A stretch of 7,668 nt of DNA from DASWIG01 sp965371445 (GTDB taxonomy: Bacteria; Acidobacteriota; Thermoanaerobaculia; Multivoradales; J023): NCBI GenBank assembly GCA_965371445.1, contig CBDUYN010000290.1, forward strand, positions 1 through 7,668, written 5' to 3'. Positions 7,468 to 7,668 of the stretch are shown here, one piece after another (position 1 is the stretch's first letter; the number at the start of each line of letters is the position of its first letter). The notes below the pieces were generated by a model. The model was given only the letters and a program-made list of their open reading frames with translations. It made no database searches and had not been told where the DNA came from. A program made the position numbers and the translations under genes.

Positions 7468-7543
7468 GATGAAAAAGGCTCAAACTTGCGTGCCCGAATT
7501 CGCTGCAAGCCGCCGTCTTACTTCCTCTCCCGATAATCTGGAT

Positions 7544-7593
7544 ACACCCTTCCTATTCCGCGCTCGGAGAGCCGGAAATCATAGGTAGGGTGT
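7544..7593. other. Long imperfect hairpin of unknown role
   Basis: ACACCCTTCCTAT (7544-7556) pairs with ATAGGTAGGGTGT (7581-7593) with one mismatch. Inside, TTCCG / CGGAA (7556-7560, 7573-7577) and GCTC / GAGC (7562-7565, 7569-7572) extend the stem to a GGA loop. No T-run follows on either strand, so it is not a standard terminator. It could be the fused ends of a small mobile element or a structured RNA. The rest of 7468-7668 shows no gene or other signal I can support. Confidence 0.55.
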
Positions 7594-7668
7594 CAAAGAA
7601 CGCTCTGGCCGCGGCCCTCGAACCTCCCACAGGTCCGACGGCTCGGCCTTACGCTGGCTGCCCCCGAC

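Noticed and set aside
7579..7668. Minus-strand open frame entering from the right edge (ends LTPYL at TGA 7581-7579)
   Set aside because: Only about 29 codons, no recognisable motif, and its end runs into the hairpin; not enough to call a gene end.

Overview
This GC-rich, high-GC3 window looks like chromosomal DNA from a soil or sediment bacterium. A Ser/Thr kinase fused to kinesin-light-chain-type TPRs and paralogous PQQ-type beta-propeller proteins are typical of Acidobacteriota and similar phyla, but no taxonomic marker is present, so the placement is a guess. Most of the first 4.4 kb is accessory DNA: short genes, gene fragments, repeats and integron-type cassettes. The last 3 kb is one large conventional gene.

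Layout. Bases 1-134 hold the 3' end of a PQQ-like beta-propeller gene (+). A 55-nt palindromic repeat follows at 176-230, and an inverted partner lies at 7425-7467, so the two bracket the window. Bases 243-457 are a decayed C-terminal fragment of comM/yifB. Bases 532-904 (-) look like a frameshifted small zinc-ribbon gene. Just upstream of it are evenly spaced inverted half-sites (TCGTTGAC / GTCAACGA) with a 42-43 bp period. A minus-strand two-gene operon (1217-2049) encodes a ribbon-helix-helix-type protein and an HNH endonuclease whose genes overlap by ATGA. Upstream of it lies an unrecognised ORF built from two 66-residue tandem copies (2082-2558), and then a second, 5'-truncated propeller gene (2690-2920, -).

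The most notable stretch is 2995-4347. It has a near-consensus promoter, a NAD(P)-binding Rossmann gene reduced to its two ends, a YciI-family gene translationally coupled to it, an attC-like site (3546-3612), a SAM-methyltransferase-like gene whose stop codon lies inside the next attC, and a second attC (4280-4347). This is the structure of a small cassette array without a visible integrase (a CALIN). Both cassette genes could be read from the promoter at 2995.

The array ends tail-to-tail against a 921-codon membrane-anchored Ser/Thr kinase with TPRs (4435-7200, -). The kinase's conserved N-terminal leader is present but in a different frame (7201-7334), which suggests a one-base deletion. 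The right edge carries the second palindromic repeat and a long imperfect hairpin (7544-7593) of unknown role.
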